DNA of 45,214 nt from a bacterium (lineage in GTDB: Bacteria > Acidobacteriota > HRBIN11 > JAKEFK01), in assembly GCA_022616075.1 (NCBI GenBank), contig JAKEFK010000185.1, forward strand, positions 1 through 45,214. Direction: 5' to 3'. Positions 1-9,106 of the stretch are shown in pieces (positions within the stretch are counted from its first letter, which is position 1; each line of letters starts with the position of its first letter). Position numbers and translations under genes: made by a program. The notes beneath the pieces were generated by a model. It worked only from the letters and a program-made list of their open reading frames with translations, searched no databases and had not been told where the DNA came from.

Positions 1-28
1 CTTTCCATACTACCTGAGAAAGGACTGA
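1..28 (+). CDS. Possible 3' end of an upstream gene (partial)
   Basis: Reading from base 2, eight sense codons end in a TGA at 26-28, and that TGA shares one base with the ATG of the next gene (TGATG). This overlap is typical of coupled operon genes, so an upstream gene may end here. Only eight residues (FPYYLRKD) are visible, so no function can be given and chance is a real alternative. Confidence 0.3.
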
Positions 29-1632
29 TGGCAGTTAATCGCGAGCGACTGCTCTTTATTTTCTTGTTAGTCCTGCATGTGCTTCCCATCTGGAGCGTCC
101 AATACTTTCCATCTCAAGATGGACCTTCTCATGTTGGAAATGCCGTTGTTCTGCGGGAGTACAACGAACCGCATATTTCTATTTTTCGGAAATACTACCG
201 AATGAATGAGCGGCCTGTACCAAATTGGATCACTCACGGTCTTCTTGCCGGCCTCCTCTATGTCGCATCTCCCCTCACTGCAGAAAAAATCGTTCTATCA
301 GTATATCTTCTACTGCTTCCTGTCTCCCTCCGGTTCGCTCTCAGCCAGATTCATCCGGAGTCGCGTACCATGTCGATTCTTGTTTTTCCTTTTCTTTACA
401 ACTATCTGCTGCATAAAGGCCTCTACAATTTCTGCTATTCGATTGTTTTGTATTTCTTTGTACTTGGTTACTGGATGAAGCACTTGAAAAACTTCGGAGC
501 AAAACAGGCAATCGTGCTTGCTGCTCTGGCTGTCGCCCTCTACTTCTCGCATCTCTCATCTCTACTTCTGGCATGCCTGGCGATCTTCTTTCTCGCGATC
601 TGGTTTACGTCGGTGGAATTGTTATCAAAGGAAAATCATGGCGCGGCGAATACGGTTGTGAATAGAAAAGCAATCATTTCGCGCCTCTTTCTTCCGCTAC
701 TGAGTTTATTACCTGCACTTTTGCTGGCAGTCGCGTTCCTCTTGCCTGAAGAGAAACGGGTATTGGGCAACCAATCAGTCGGCGTGCTCTTGAGCAATCT
801 CTGGCATCTGCAACCACTCGTTTCTTTTACCGAACGAGAGATCTGGCTTGCCCTGTTTGTAGTTTTCCTCTTTGTCTTGATTTTGACCAAAAGCATTCTG
901 TTCAAATTTTTTCACCGAAACTGGAATCGCTGGGATGGGTTTCTGGTTCTCTCGTTGTGCTATTTCATTCTTTACTTTTTTCTTCCGCGACGTACGACCG
1001 AAGGCGGAATGATCAACGACCGTATGGCGTTATTCTTTTTGCTGACTCTGATCCTGTGGTTCGGTGCCCAGACGTACAAAGCGTGGTTCATGCATGGAAT
1101 GCGAACAATCGCAGTTGTGCTGAGTCTTCTCTTCCTTGTTTCTCACTTTGTTGTGTACCGGGCGCTCCAGGACCCCATGCAAGAGTTTCTTTCGGGAATC
1201 GATCTGATTGAACCGAATACAACTCTTCTGCCACTATGCTTTTCACCGGATGTGCCTGCCGGCTGGAAGATGTTCTCAAAAGTAAAGATGTTTCGGCATA
1301 CGTCCGGTTACATCGCGGCTCACAGGCGAGTTGTCGTAATGGATAATTATGAAGGAAACCGTAATTCCTTTCCCATTCAGTTTCGCGAGGAGCTGAATCC
1401 CTACAGGTTCCTTGGCGGGATTGAAGACGTCCCGCCGCAAGTTCGCCTGGACTCGTACGAAAAGCGGACCGGTGAAAAGATCGATTACGTTCTGGTCTGG
1501 AAATTTTCCGAAACGTTTCGCGGCAATCCCAATGTGAAGTCAATATCCGAACAATTACGGGAGGAATACAAATTGATCCACCGCTCAGACAATGGACTGA
1601 TGCAACTTTACCGGCTGTCTGCGAAGAAATGA
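28..1632 (+). CDS. Polytopic membrane protein, GT-C glycosyltransferase-like
   Basis: This 534-residue protein has about ten hydrophobic segments between residues 8 and 385 and a soluble C-terminal part of about 140 residues. A short loop after the first membrane segment carries SQDGPSH, placed where GT-C glycosyltransferases keep their acidic catalytic residue. That topology fits a membrane enzyme that takes sugar from a polyprenyl-phosphate donor, but no family-specific signature was recognised and the enzyme role is inference. The start is supported by an AAAGGA ribosome site four bases upstream (20-24) and by a one-base overlap with a possible preceding stop. The AP-fold transferase at 1681 follows 48 bases later on the same strand, so the two may be co-transcribed. 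Confidence 0.8.
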   Translation: MAVNRERLLFIFLLVLHVLPIWSVQYFPSQDGPSHVGNAVVLREYNEPHISIFRKYYRMNERPVPNWITHGLLAGLLYVASPLTAEKIVLSVYLLLLPVSLRFALSQIHPESRTMSILVFPFLYNYLLHKGLYNFCYSIVLYFFVLGYWMKHLKNFGAKQAIVLAALAVALYFSHLSSLLLACLAIFFLAIWFTSVELLSKENHGAANTVVNRKAIISRLFLPLLSLLPALLLAVAFLLPEEKRVLGNQSVGVLLSNLWHLQPLVSFTEREIWLALFVVFLFVLILTKSILFKFFHRNWNRWDGFLVLSLCYFILYFFLPRRTTEGGMINDRMALFFLLTLILWFGAQTYKAWFMHGMRTIAVVLSLLFLVSHFVVYRALQDPMQEFLSGIDLIEPNTTLLPLCFSPDVPAGWKMFSKVKMFRHTSGYIAAHRRVVVMDNYEGNRNSFPIQFREELNPYRFLGGIEDVPPQVRLDSYEKRTGEKIDYVLVWKFSETFRGNPNVKSISEQLREEYKLIHRSDNGLMQLYRLSAKK

Positions 1633-1680
1633 GCGCTAATTCTGTTCAATGAAACTTTCTTTACTGGTACCATTTGAAGA

Positions 1681-3735
1681 ATGAAAATGATCCACTTCGG
1701 AAATCATATGAAATATGCCGTCATGACTTGCACGGTTCTCGTACTTCTGCAAGCCGTGATGGAATGGATCTACGTTGCCGGCATATACAGGGATCATATC
1801 TTTCGTCCAGTAGACGTAATTTTTCGGTTTCGAGTCTCTTCCTTTTTTCAGTGGATCTTTCATATTGGGAAACCTACCTCCTTTGGGCCGGTACTTAACG
1901 AGTATTTAGCGCCCGGCTTGCTGAACAAACTTCCCTTGCTGATAAGACTTGCTGCTGTTTATTCTCTGATTGGTCTTTCCATCGGCGCTTTTCAGGGATG
2001 TATTCTCTGGCTCGTGTCCCGACTGCGAAAAAAAGACTCCGGAGGTCGGGCCTCCGTGCCCGCCGGCTATGAGGAAAGGAATCTTTCCCTGATGCACTTC
2101 AGTGTTGCTATGGGGATTGGGTGTTTCCTTAATTTGCTTCTTCCTATCTTTCCCAGATATTTGCAACGGAGTTCTCTTCTTTTTCAGATCTTTGGATGTG
2201 GCGTCATGATTCTGGGATCCGTACTGCTGGCCATTGCCTTATACACTGTGGGCAAGCGACTGCTTCAACATTTCCCGCCGAAACAGGATCAAAAAAGGTT
2301 TGTGTTTTCAAAAGGAGCAATATTGCTTGCTCTGGTGGCATGTCTGCAGGCCGTTTGGATTCCGAATTTCAAAAGCCGCCAGGAGAAACAAACGGAAGTT
2401 CTTGTTCAGAAAGATAATCTTGCGAACCATGCGAATGTCATCCTGATTTCCGTGGACAGTCTTAGGGCCGATCATCTCAGCTGCTATGGATACAGAAGAG
2501 AGACCAGCCCAAACGTGGATTCGCTCGCGCGCGAAGGTACTCTGTTCACTCGCGCCCTCAGCGTGACGTCCTGGACTCTTCCAGCTCACCTATCGATGTT
2601 GACATCATTAGCGCCCGAGGCACTTGGTGTCGTTGGCACGCATGATCAACTTGATCCTCAAAGGATCACTCTGGCCGAAATTTTGCGGAAAAATGGATAT
2701 GCCACTGCTGGTTTTGTATCTGCCCCGTTTCTCTATTCGGACTTCGGATACAATCAGGGTTTTGATCATTACGATGACTTCACCGTCAAATTCGATGCCA
2801 AAAACATCCGGGAAGCCAATAAGATCGCACACAGAGGAATCACTTCTCCCGCGTTAACTGCCGCGATCCACAAATGGCTCAGCAACAATCACGAAAGAAA
2901 GTTCTTTCTCTTTCTGCATTATTGGGACGTTCATTACGATTACAGTCCTCCTCCTCCCTTCGATAAGATGTTCGATCCGAAATATAACGGCACCATCAAC
3001 GGCCGGAATTTTCATCTGAATCCGAAAATCAAAACAGGCATGAAGCAGAGAGACCTGGCTCACATACTCGCCTTGTATGATGGGGAAATTGCTTACACTG
3101 ATTTCCATATTGGTGAGCTGATCACGACCCTTAAGAGGCTGAACGTTTTTGATGACTCACTCATCATCTTTACGGCAGATCATGGAGATGAATTTCTGGA
3201 ACATGGTGGAAAAGGGCATAGACGGACGCTTTATGATGAAGTTTTGCGCGTGCCGCTGATTATAAAATTTCCATCCGGCGCGGAATTCGCGAAAGGGAAG
3301 GTTGTAGATACACCGGCCAGTATCCTGGATATCATGCCTACAATCTTGAAGTACCTTGGCCTGAAGGTTCCGATTGAAAGCGATGGAGACGAATTGTTGT
3401 CCGCATTGAATGGTCACAGGACGAATTCGAACAGAAGTCTCTTTGCCAGCCTGCGATATGATCTTTATGCGGTACAGTCCGGAAATACGAAGTTCATCGC
3501 GAACCTGGAATCATTTCAAAAAGAGCTTTACGACCTCACCAACGATCCCCAGGAACAAAACAATCTGCTTCATGAAGGGAACCAAAATAAAATAGAAGAG
3601 CACCAAAGAATCTTGTTGAACTGGCTCAATAAGGAAAGACAAAAATATCGTTCCTTGCCTCGCAACCAAATGGACACATTCGAAATGAGTGAGGAGATGA
3701 AGGAGCAGCTTCGATCCCTTGGATACATTCAGTAA
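1681..3735 (+). CDS. Membrane-anchored alkaline-phosphatase-fold transferase/hydrolase ('sulfatase' family)
   Basis: The 684-residue protein has about five membrane segments in residues 10-230, then a PF00884-type domain from residue 250. The first metal motif is SVDSLRADHLSCYGY (257-271) and the second is ADHGDEFLEHGG. The nucleophile site reads SWTLPAH with Thr299, so the Cys/Ser that becomes formylglycine in true sulfatases is absent. Threonine there is known from phosphoethanolamine and phosphoglycerol transferases (EptA, LtaS), so transfer or hydrolysis of a phospho-group outside the membrane is more likely than sulfate ester cleavage. The C-terminus ends EQLRSLGYIQ, a tail shared with the AP-fold proteins at 19487 and 34925. 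Residues about 120-130 (GGRASVPAG) come from a GC-rich stretch at 2040-2067 that resembles an inserted repeat. The upstream GAAGA is only a weak ribosome site; an in-frame ATG at 1708 is an alternative start. Confidence 0.88.
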   Translation: MKMIHFGNHMKYAVMTCTVLVLLQAVMEWIYVAGIYRDHIFRPVDVIFRFRVSSFFQWIFHIGKPTSFGPVLNEYLAPGLLNKLPLLIRLAAVYSLIGLSIGAFQGCILWLVSRLRKKDSGGRASVPAGYEERNLSLMHFSVAMGIGCFLNLLLPIFPRYLQRSSLLFQIFGCGVMILGSVLLAIALYTVGKRLLQHFPPKQDQKRFVFSKGAILLALVACLQAVWIPNFKSRQEKQTEVLVQKDNLANHANVILISVDSLRADHLSCYGYRRETSPNVDSLAREGTLFTRALSVTSWTLPAHLSMLTSLAPEALGVVGTHDQLDPQRITLAEILRKNGYATAGFVSAPFLYSDFGYNQGFDHYDDFTVKFDAKNIREANKIAHRGITSPALTAAIHKWLSNNHERKFFLFLHYWDVHYDYSPPPPFDKMFDPKYNGTINGRNFHLNPKIKTGMKQRDLAHILALYDGEIAYTDFHIGELITTLKRLNVFDDSLIIFTADHGDEFLEHGGKGHRRTLYDEVLRVPLIIKFPSGAEFAKGKVVDTPASILDIMPTILKYLGLKVPIESDGDELLSALNGHRTNSNRSLFASLRYDLYAVQSGNTKFIANLESFQKELYDLTNDPQEQNNLLHEGNQNKIEEHQRILLNWLNKERQKYRSLPRNQMDTFEMSEEMKEQLRSLGYIQ
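2040..2067 (+). repeat. Possible GC-rich repeat fragment inside a gene
   Basis: A short GC-rich block containing GGAGGTCGGGCCTCCG (stem GGAGG/CCTCC) sits in a loop between membrane segments of the AP-fold gene. Its composition stands out from its neighbours and recalls the intragenic family B elements elsewhere in the window, but the sequence is not the same, so membership is uncertain. Confidence 0.3.
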
Positions 3736-3740
3736 AATTC

Positions 3741-3854
3741 AACGCAAAGCCGCAAAGAATTGAGAATCCTTGCATTACTATGAGTCCGAATTGCGTTTTT
3801 CGGCAAACATTGCAACTAGCTTTGCCACCCTTTGCGACTTGGCGCCTTTGCGTT
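3741..3854. repeat. Family D long inverted repeat between convergent genes (copy D1)
   Basis: The left arm AACGCAAAGCCGCAAAG (3741-3757) is matched by CTTTGCG (3830-3836) and CTTTGCGTT (3846-3854) on the right. The element fills the gap between two convergent genes, and the TAA stop of the GT2 gene overlaps its right edge. It resembles the element at 16889-16958 with paired base changes. It could serve as a bidirectional terminator or be a dispersed repeat; there is no poly-T tract typical of an intrinsic terminator. Confidence 0.75.
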
Positions 3855-4620
3855 ATCGTGCGAGTTTCTTGCCGTTTTGCAGATCAAAAATTTTGAACCG
3901 GCCCAGACCCCATTTCTGCAGGCGGTAGCACAATGAAACTCGAAGCACACCAAAACCATACTGGACACTTCGACGGAAATTGATTGTGCTGGCCTCTTCA
4001 AAATAGCGGGTCGGGCAGGTTACTTCTCCAATGCTTTGGCCCGCAAACAGAATCTGAGCGAGCATTTCATTGTCAAAAACAAAATCATCGGAATTTTCTT
4101 CCAGCGGTAATGTCTCCAGAATCTCGCGTGTGAAAGCACGGTAGCCTGTGTGATACTCCGCCAGCTTTTGATTCAAGAAAATGTTTTGTATCAATGTCAG
4201 CAAGCGATTGGAAATGTATTTATAGAGCGGCATTCCTCCGGCAAGCGCACCTCTTCCTAAAATGCGCGAACCGAGCATCGCTGAAAAAAGACCGCGAGCG
4301 ATCGGGTAAACCATCGCTTCCAATAAGAGTGGCGTATACTGATAATCCGGATGCAGCATCACAACAATATCCGCCCCCGCCTTTAAAGCTTCCCGGTAAC
4401 AGGTTTTCTGATTTCCTCCATATCCTCGGTTCTCTTCATGCCGGATCACTCGCTGAATGGAAAGTTGTTGAGCTTTTTTTACCGTATCGTCCCAGGAAAG
4501 GTCATCAACCAGAATCAATTCATCCACTACATCCATCGGGATTTCGCGATATGTTTGTTCCAGTGTTTTTACTGCGTTATAGGCAGGCATCACGATAACT
4601 ATTCGTTTGCCTAATATCAT
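3853..4620 (-). CDS. Glycosyltransferase family 2 (polyprenol-phosphate sugar synthase type)
   Basis: A 255-residue GT-A fold enzyme of the DPM1-like GT2 group. It has the nucleotide-sugar motif VDDLSWDDT (38-46), GYGGNQKT (66-73), and HPDYQY (90-95) in the place of the DxD metal motif. Such enzymes move a sugar from a nucleotide donor to polyprenyl phosphate on the cytoplasmic face, making the donor used by GT-C membrane transferases, several of which are encoded nearby. No long C-terminal membrane anchor is visible, so it is probably peripheral. An AAGGATG ribosome site lies 7 bases before the ATG. It is probably the last gene of the minus-strand run starting at 13968, separated from the GMC gene by a family B repeat. 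Confidence 0.9.
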   Translation of the reverse strand: MILGKRIVIVMPAYNAVKTLEQTYREIPMDVVDELILVDDLSWDDTVKKAQQLSIQRVIRHEENRGYGGNQKTCYREALKAGADIVVMLHPDYQYTPLLLEAMVYPIARGLFSAMLGSRILGRGALAGGMPLYKYISNRLLTLIQNIFLNQKLAEYHTGYRAFTREILETLPLEENSDDFVFDNEMLAQILFAGQSIGEVTCPTRYFEEASTINFRRSVQYGFGVLRVSLCYRLQKWGLGRFKIFDLQNGKKLAR

Positions 4621-4640
4621 TACTCGCTCATCCTTACAAA

Positions 4641-4691
4641 GTAGCGCGGGCCTCTGGCCGGCGCATTCCGCAGGCGGGACGCCTGCGCTAC
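4641..4691. repeat. Family B repeat (intergenic copy B1)
   Basis: An approximately palindromic element starts GTAGCGCGGGCC and ends GGCGGGACGCCTGCGCTAC. It lies between the GMC and GT2 genes. The TAG stop of the GMC gene (4688-4690) is read from the repeat's terminal CTAC. Related copies lie inside genes at 11422, 14618, 15336, 15925 and 40509. Confidence 0.8.
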
Positions 4692-6253
4692 TTTGTTTTG
4701 AATTTCGAGCTTAAGATGTAATTGCATGCGCGCAATGCAAGTGCCATGGTGGTAAGAGTGGGGTGTTGGAAACTGATTGCCGGAAAACAAGAAGAATCCA
4801 CGACAAAGAGATTAGGGATTTCCCACATTTGATTGTGCTTGTTGAGAATTGAGTCTTTGGGAGTTTGCCCCATTCGGACGCCGCCACTCTCATGAATAGC
4901 GGCTCCCGGAACTGGTCCGTCGTTGATCAACCCTGTAGCGTGCACGAAGGCCGAAAGCATACGAAGCGGCAGAGGAACGAAATCGCGGGAAGTGGAGAAG
5001 CCTGCTTCCTGTGCCATTTCTCTCATTGCTTGAACAGCATCTTCGCGCAAAGCAAATTCATTTTCGGAAAACTTGCATTGAATATGAGCAGCCGGAACTC
5101 CCCATTTGTCTTTTACGTTCGGATCCAGGGTCACACGGTTTTCCCTTCTGGGTAACATTTCACAGTTTGCCCCCATAGACCAGAATTTTCCAGCACGCCC
5201 CAGCGAACCTTGCACTCCGTATGTGCCGATGAAACCTCCATCGCTAAATTCCCGTCTACGGATTCGTGGCAGATAGATTCCCATGTCAGAGGACAGATTA
5301 AACCAATTCGGTTTGATGTGACTGCTTTCGGAAGTCGATCCTGAAAGCCAAACATTGATATGGTCCATCAGATAACAACCAAGAAGTCCTGATGAATTTC
5401 CAAGACCATTGGAATTTAAAAGGAGTCTGATTGTTTCAATCGTTGATGCGCAACAGACAACGATCTCACTATAGAAATGCATGCGTTTATCGGTTGAAAT
5501 TTCTATACATGAGACGCCGGTGGCTCGCCCTGCCTTGGACTCTGTAAGGATACGATCCACAACCATGGATGGTCTCAATACTGCGCGTCCTGTATTCAAC
5601 GCGCTCTGCAGCATTGGAGAGACCGGGCCATGCGGATAACCCAGCACGCGAACAGGAATCACCGGTCTATGGGGCCATTTCTTCTGAACTGCTTCCTTGA
5701 ATCGTTGCTCCGTTGGCGTTAGCTCATGCTCTCTGACATATTTGCCGTCGGGTAAACTCTCAATAGAGTCTTTCCGCCCTTCCAGCAGCAGAAATTCCTC
5801 CACTTGACCGTAATACGGTTCGAGGTCTTCATAACAAATGGGCCACGTCGCCCCATCCTCTGCTGTGGTTCGAAAGTCTACGGGAGCGTACCGCAGTGCA
5901 AGGCGTCCCCATGTGTGTCCGCGCCCTCCTACCTGTCTCCCCCGGAACCATCGAAACGGCTTGTCACCCGGATGCGTATATGGATTCTGTCGTTCATCCA
6001 CATAGAACCGGCTCGTTGCCGTATTCAACACCGCGGCGGCTGCGATGCGACGATGCTTGCCCAAAAAGAAACCCGCACGTTGCAGGATCCCATCCTTTGG
6101 AGTACGCGCAAAATCGCGTTCTTTCATCAATGGGCCAGCATCAAGAACCAGAACACGAAGCCCGCCTTCTGACAGACCTTTGGCCATCCATTCGCCGTTT
6201 GGCCCCGCGCCAATGATAATGGCATCATATGAATCTTGATTCAGCATCTTCAT
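4688..6253 (-). CDS. GMC-family FAD oxidoreductase
   Basis: A 521-residue flavoprotein. The N-terminal dinucleotide motif GAGPNG (15-20) and the C-terminal HESGGVRMG (454-462) and FPAISFQHPTLT segments define the glucose-methanol-choline oxidoreductase fold. The expected catalytic pair is visible as His454 and His497, 43 residues apart, like the His/His pair of glucose oxidase. The family oxidises alcohols or sugar hydroxyls; the substrate here is unknown, but the neighbours suggest a glycan or glycolipid intermediate. There is no signal peptide, so it is probably cytoplasmic. Its ATG overlaps the stop of the upstream GT39-like gene by 4 nt (ATGA). Its stop codon lies inside family B repeat B1, so its last residues may have been altered by the repeat. 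Confidence 0.92.
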   Translation of the reverse strand: MKMLNQDSYDAIIIGAGPNGEWMAKGLSEGGLRVLVLDAGPLMKERDFARTPKDGILQRAGFFLGKHRRIAAAAVLNTATSRFYVDERQNPYTHPGDKPFRWFRGRQVGGRGHTWGRLALRYAPVDFRTTAEDGATWPICYEDLEPYYGQVEEFLLLEGRKDSIESLPDGKYVREHELTPTEQRFKEAVQKKWPHRPVIPVRVLGYPHGPVSPMLQSALNTGRAVLRPSMVVDRILTESKAGRATGVSCIEISTDKRMHFYSEIVVCCASTIETIRLLLNSNGLGNSSGLLGCYLMDHINVWLSGSTSESSHIKPNWFNLSSDMGIYLPRIRRREFSDGGFIGTYGVQGSLGRAGKFWSMGANCEMLPRRENRVTLDPNVKDKWGVPAAHIQCKFSENEFALREDAVQAMREMAQEAGFSTSRDFVPLPLRMLSAFVHATGLINDGPVPGAAIHESGGVRMGQTPKDSILNKHNQMWEIPNLFVVDSSCFPAISFQHPTLTTMALALRACNYILSSKFKTK

Positions 6254-7554
6254 TTTACGTGCGCCCGGATCGAGTAAAAATGTTTTGCAAGCAAGAAACT
6301 AAAATACACGGAGGGCAACACAAAAAACGGCAGGAATGGAAGACTATACCTGACCTCACCAAAGAAAATCAGGGTGATCAGCAAAAGATTCAGAAAAAAA
6401 ATAACAGGAAAGATGGGAACTCTTTCTCCATCACTCCTGAACAAACGAACAAGATAATATAAGAACATACCGACCATGATGAGGAAAAAAGGGATGCTCT
6501 TATGCACAGGAAAACCTTGTAACAGTTTGTACAAGAAAAATTTGGGAAGATCGTTTATGTTTTGAGAATAGAATATGAAAACCTTCTTGAGCGGGGAGTA
6601 ACCGGTATTCTTTAACCGGTTGTACAAATAGGTATGATCCCCTGCTTTCGCCCTTCTCCATTCGGTATGCCTGCATCCGTCTTTTAGAGAATCTTCGTTA
6701 TTTCCTTCAAAGAGAACCGGTCCTCCCTGAGTTGAAATCAGAACCAGACGTCCGTTTTTCGAGCTCGCATAGACGCTCCAAGGCAAAATGAGACAAGCCA
6801 TTGCCAAAAAGAAAACCGAGACCGGCAGCAATCGTTGCCGTGGTTTTCGAATCCCGAGCTGCAGAATGAAGAAAAAGGGGATGAAAATATTTAACCCTTT
6901 GATGAGAAGCAGGACGCCCGACACCGTACCAAGAACAAAAATCCTGAGAAGCTTCGGCTGCTTTTCCCACAAAATAAAAGCCACCACCCACCCGGTCAAT
7001 GCGAATGTACTGAGACTTTCCGCCTGGATATTCACCGGAGGTGGACAAAAATAGTGCAGAAAGGCAAAAGAAGAAGCAATACCGCTCGCAATTCCCCATT
7101 TTCCCCAATAATGTGCGGCAATCCATGGCATTACAGCGGCAACCATAGCGAGCAATATCACCTGGAAAATCTTTACCATTCGAGGATGTACATCAAAGAT
7201 CCTGTAAACAAATGCTAAGAAAAGAGGATAGCCCGGGGGTTTATCAATCGTATAAGGATTGCGATTGATGAAGGATTCATAGTAAGTGACACGACTTCCA
7301 TCCGGCTTATAACGGTCGATATCGGAACGTTTCTTTGCTCTCTCATTAAACCGATAGGTCTCAAATGGCTCGACTCCGCGGTCCTGATAACCACGACCGT
7401 AACGAATATTGACGGCAAGAACCTGGTACGCCCAGCCATCGCCTACGCCGAAAAATACCGTATCGTCGCTTAAAGCGGCTTTGTTTCTAACATACAAGTA
7501 AACAAACGCGGCACAAAACACGTGGAAATAGATTAAGACCGCCCGAGATTTCAT
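6250..7554 (-). CDS. GT39/ArnT-like polytopic glycosyltransferase (GT-C)
   Basis: A 434-residue membrane protein with an N-terminal membrane segment, an acidic first loop (SDDTVFF and GDGWAYQVL), and the KPPGYPLFL motif seen in ArnT/PMT-type GT-C enzymes. About nine further hydrophobic segments follow. Members move a sugar from a polyprenyl-phosphate donor onto a lipid, glycan or protein on the outer face of the cytoplasmic membrane; the acceptor here is unknown. It starts 7 bases after the stop of the AP-fold gene and overlaps the GMC gene by 4 nt, so the three genes look like one operon. The GT2 enzyme further downstream could supply its donor. No repeat insert was seen in this gene. Confidence 0.87.
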   Translation of the reverse strand: MKSRAVLIYFHVFCAAFVYLYVRNKAALSDDTVFFGVGDGWAYQVLAVNIRYGRGYQDRGVEPFETYRFNERAKKRSDIDRYKPDGSRVTYYESFINRNPYTIDKPPGYPLFLAFVYRIFDVHPRMVKIFQVILLAMVAAVMPWIAAHYWGKWGIASGIASSFAFLHYFCPPPVNIQAESLSTFALTGWVVAFILWEKQPKLLRIFVLGTVSGVLLLIKGLNIFIPFFFILQLGIRKPRQRLLPVSVFFLAMACLILPWSVYASSKNGRLVLISTQGGPVLFEGNNEDSLKDGCRHTEWRRAKAGDHTYLYNRLKNTGYSPLKKVFIFYSQNINDLPKFFLYKLLQGFPVHKSIPFFLIMVGMFLYYLVRLFRSDGERVPIFPVIFFLNLLLITLIFFGEVRYSLPFLPFFVLPSVYFSFLLAKHFYSIRAHVK

Positions 7555-7561
7555 GGTTGCA

Positions 7562-9085
7562 TCATAGGCCAGCGAGGAGCTGTTCCGCTGGGCGGCCTTT
7601 CATTTCGGGCGGAATCGGCTCCTTCATGAGTGTAAGAAAGGTAGGAGCTAGATCCAATATCTGAACTTCGCCAATATTTCCCGCGCTGCGGATGTTCGGT
7701 CCCATCGCGGCAATGAAACCAAAATCAGAATGCCCGCTGTCACGGATCGGCTCGGGATTTTGATTCAATTCTCCTTTAGGGTGCCGGACCGTTTTCAACA
7801 GATCTGCGTGCGGCTTCCACTTCACAAAAAGATCTGGAAGAATCTCAGGCGTACTTACGCCGAATAACTGAAGAGAGGAAGGAACAGTATCAATGGGACT
7901 CAGGCCGGTCTTTGGATCAATCAATTTGGATAACTCCCTTTGCAATTCCTCCATCAGATCGTCATATTTCTCACGTGTAACGACTCCCATCGGTTCGCGT
8001 CCCTTTAAATTGACTCTTAGCCAGCCTGAGTAAAAAGAAGGTGGCGCAAAAGCGGTCGTCCTGGCCCAATCGGTACCGGTTGTAAATTGTTGTCCGACCA
8101 GTTGCTCTCTCGTTTCACGCGGTAAATGACGGCTGATCGCAATACGCAAGGATTCGGGTAATATTCGGCGCAGTATCGACATTGGATGTAAAGAAGGGGA
8201 GGTCGGAACCGGATAAGGCTGGTAGGCAAGCACCCTGCAAAAAGATTCAACGAGTCCCGAGGTCGGATAATAATTTTCCATGCCTGCGGATGTAATGAGA
8301 AACACAGTAGTGTCTGAAGGAAATTGCGCGAGTAATTCTTCGATCTCCTGATCGATTGACTGGTAGATAGCCCGTAACGAATTCATCATTTCTGCATCAG
8401 GAACACTGGATGCCTTTCCGGATTCGGGAACGTATTTCCAAAATTGATGACCGCCTGTGTGCGATTCCCCAAAAGATGCAACAACGAGATCAAAACTGTC
8501 CTGTTTCAGCAAATGTCGGAGCAGAACTCCCTTTCTTTTCACACGCTCTATCAGTTTGCGATACATCACTACGTCTTGATCCAACGTAGAGTACCAATTG
8601 ATTTCTGTCTTTATTTGAGGCCCGAAAATCTTGCGAACTTCCGACAGGATCCCTTGCGGCTCAGCAGCCGGACCAAATGCCGGCTCATGAGTTGACCAGT
8701 TGGAAATTTGTATGCCATTCAATCCCAGAATCGGATACATTTCCTGCGCATCAATGATTGCTACTTTCTTATCGCGGCCGCGAAGATGAAACCAGAACGG
8801 ATTTGCTTTTGCATCTTTCGATGTTTTCAGTTCCAACTGGTATGTTCCCGGCTTCAATTGGCGGAAATCATAGTAGCCGGTTTGATCGCGGGAAAGGCCA
8901 CTAAGTATCGATACCCAGATGCCATGCTCGATCATCAAGTCCGATCCGACTGTCGTTCCCCACGATCCCTTTTGCATGAAACGGGAAAAAGTCGGCAAAT
9001 GGCCTTCTCTAACCCAATGTTGAATCAACCGAACATCCCCTGCATCAATCGCCAGGATGACTAACGGCACATTTTTTCCGCTCAT
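7562..9085 (-). CDS. Divergent alkaline-phosphatase-superfamily protein, possibly catalytically altered
   Basis: A 507-residue protein like the type I phosphodiesterase/nucleotide pyrophosphatase group. The first metal motif is kept (LVILAIDAGD). The usual T/S-P-x-x-W nucleophile segment reads IEHGIWVSILSG, with Glu53 at the nucleophile position. The SDHG metal motif reads TSAGM (265-269), lacking Asp and His. GESHTGGHQFW (206-216) and GHSDFGF near the C-terminus are retained. It may be a binding protein or a natively divergent subfamily. The start was set at the ATG ending at 9085, because the 25 codons further upstream are mostly palindromic repeat read as MPAKCRRS. The repeat begins 21 bases upstream of the start and there is no strong ribosome site. 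The GT39-like gene follows after 7 bases. Confidence 0.85.
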   Translation of the reverse strand: MSGKNVPLVILAIDAGDVRLIQHWVREGHLPTFSRFMQKGSWGTTVGSDLMIEHGIWVSILSGLSRDQTGYYDFRQLKPGTYQLELKTSKDAKANPFWFHLRGRDKKVAIIDAQEMYPILGLNGIQISNWSTHEPAFGPAAEPQGILSEVRKIFGPQIKTEINWYSTLDQDVVMYRKLIERVKRKGVLLRHLLKQDSFDLVVASFGESHTGGHQFWKYVPESGKASSVPDAEMMNSLRAIYQSIDQEIEELLAQFPSDTTVFLITSAGMENYYPTSGLVESFCRVLAYQPYPVPTSPSLHPMSILRRILPESLRIAISRHLPRETREQLVGQQFTTGTDWARTTAFAPPSFYSGWLRVNLKGREPMGVVTREKYDDLMEELQRELSKLIDPKTGLSPIDTVPSSLQLFGVSTPEILPDLFVKWKPHADLLKTVRHPKGELNQNPEPIRDSGHSDFGFIAAMGPNIRSAGNIGEVQILDLAPTFLTLMKEPIPPEMKGRPAEQLLAGL

Positions 9086-9106
9086 GGACTCTGAAATGTT
9101 AGCACG

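Noticed and set aside
1681-3735. Formylglycine sulfatase
   Set aside because: The nucleophile position is Thr (WTLPAH). No Cys or Ser is found in the C/S-x-P-x-R context.
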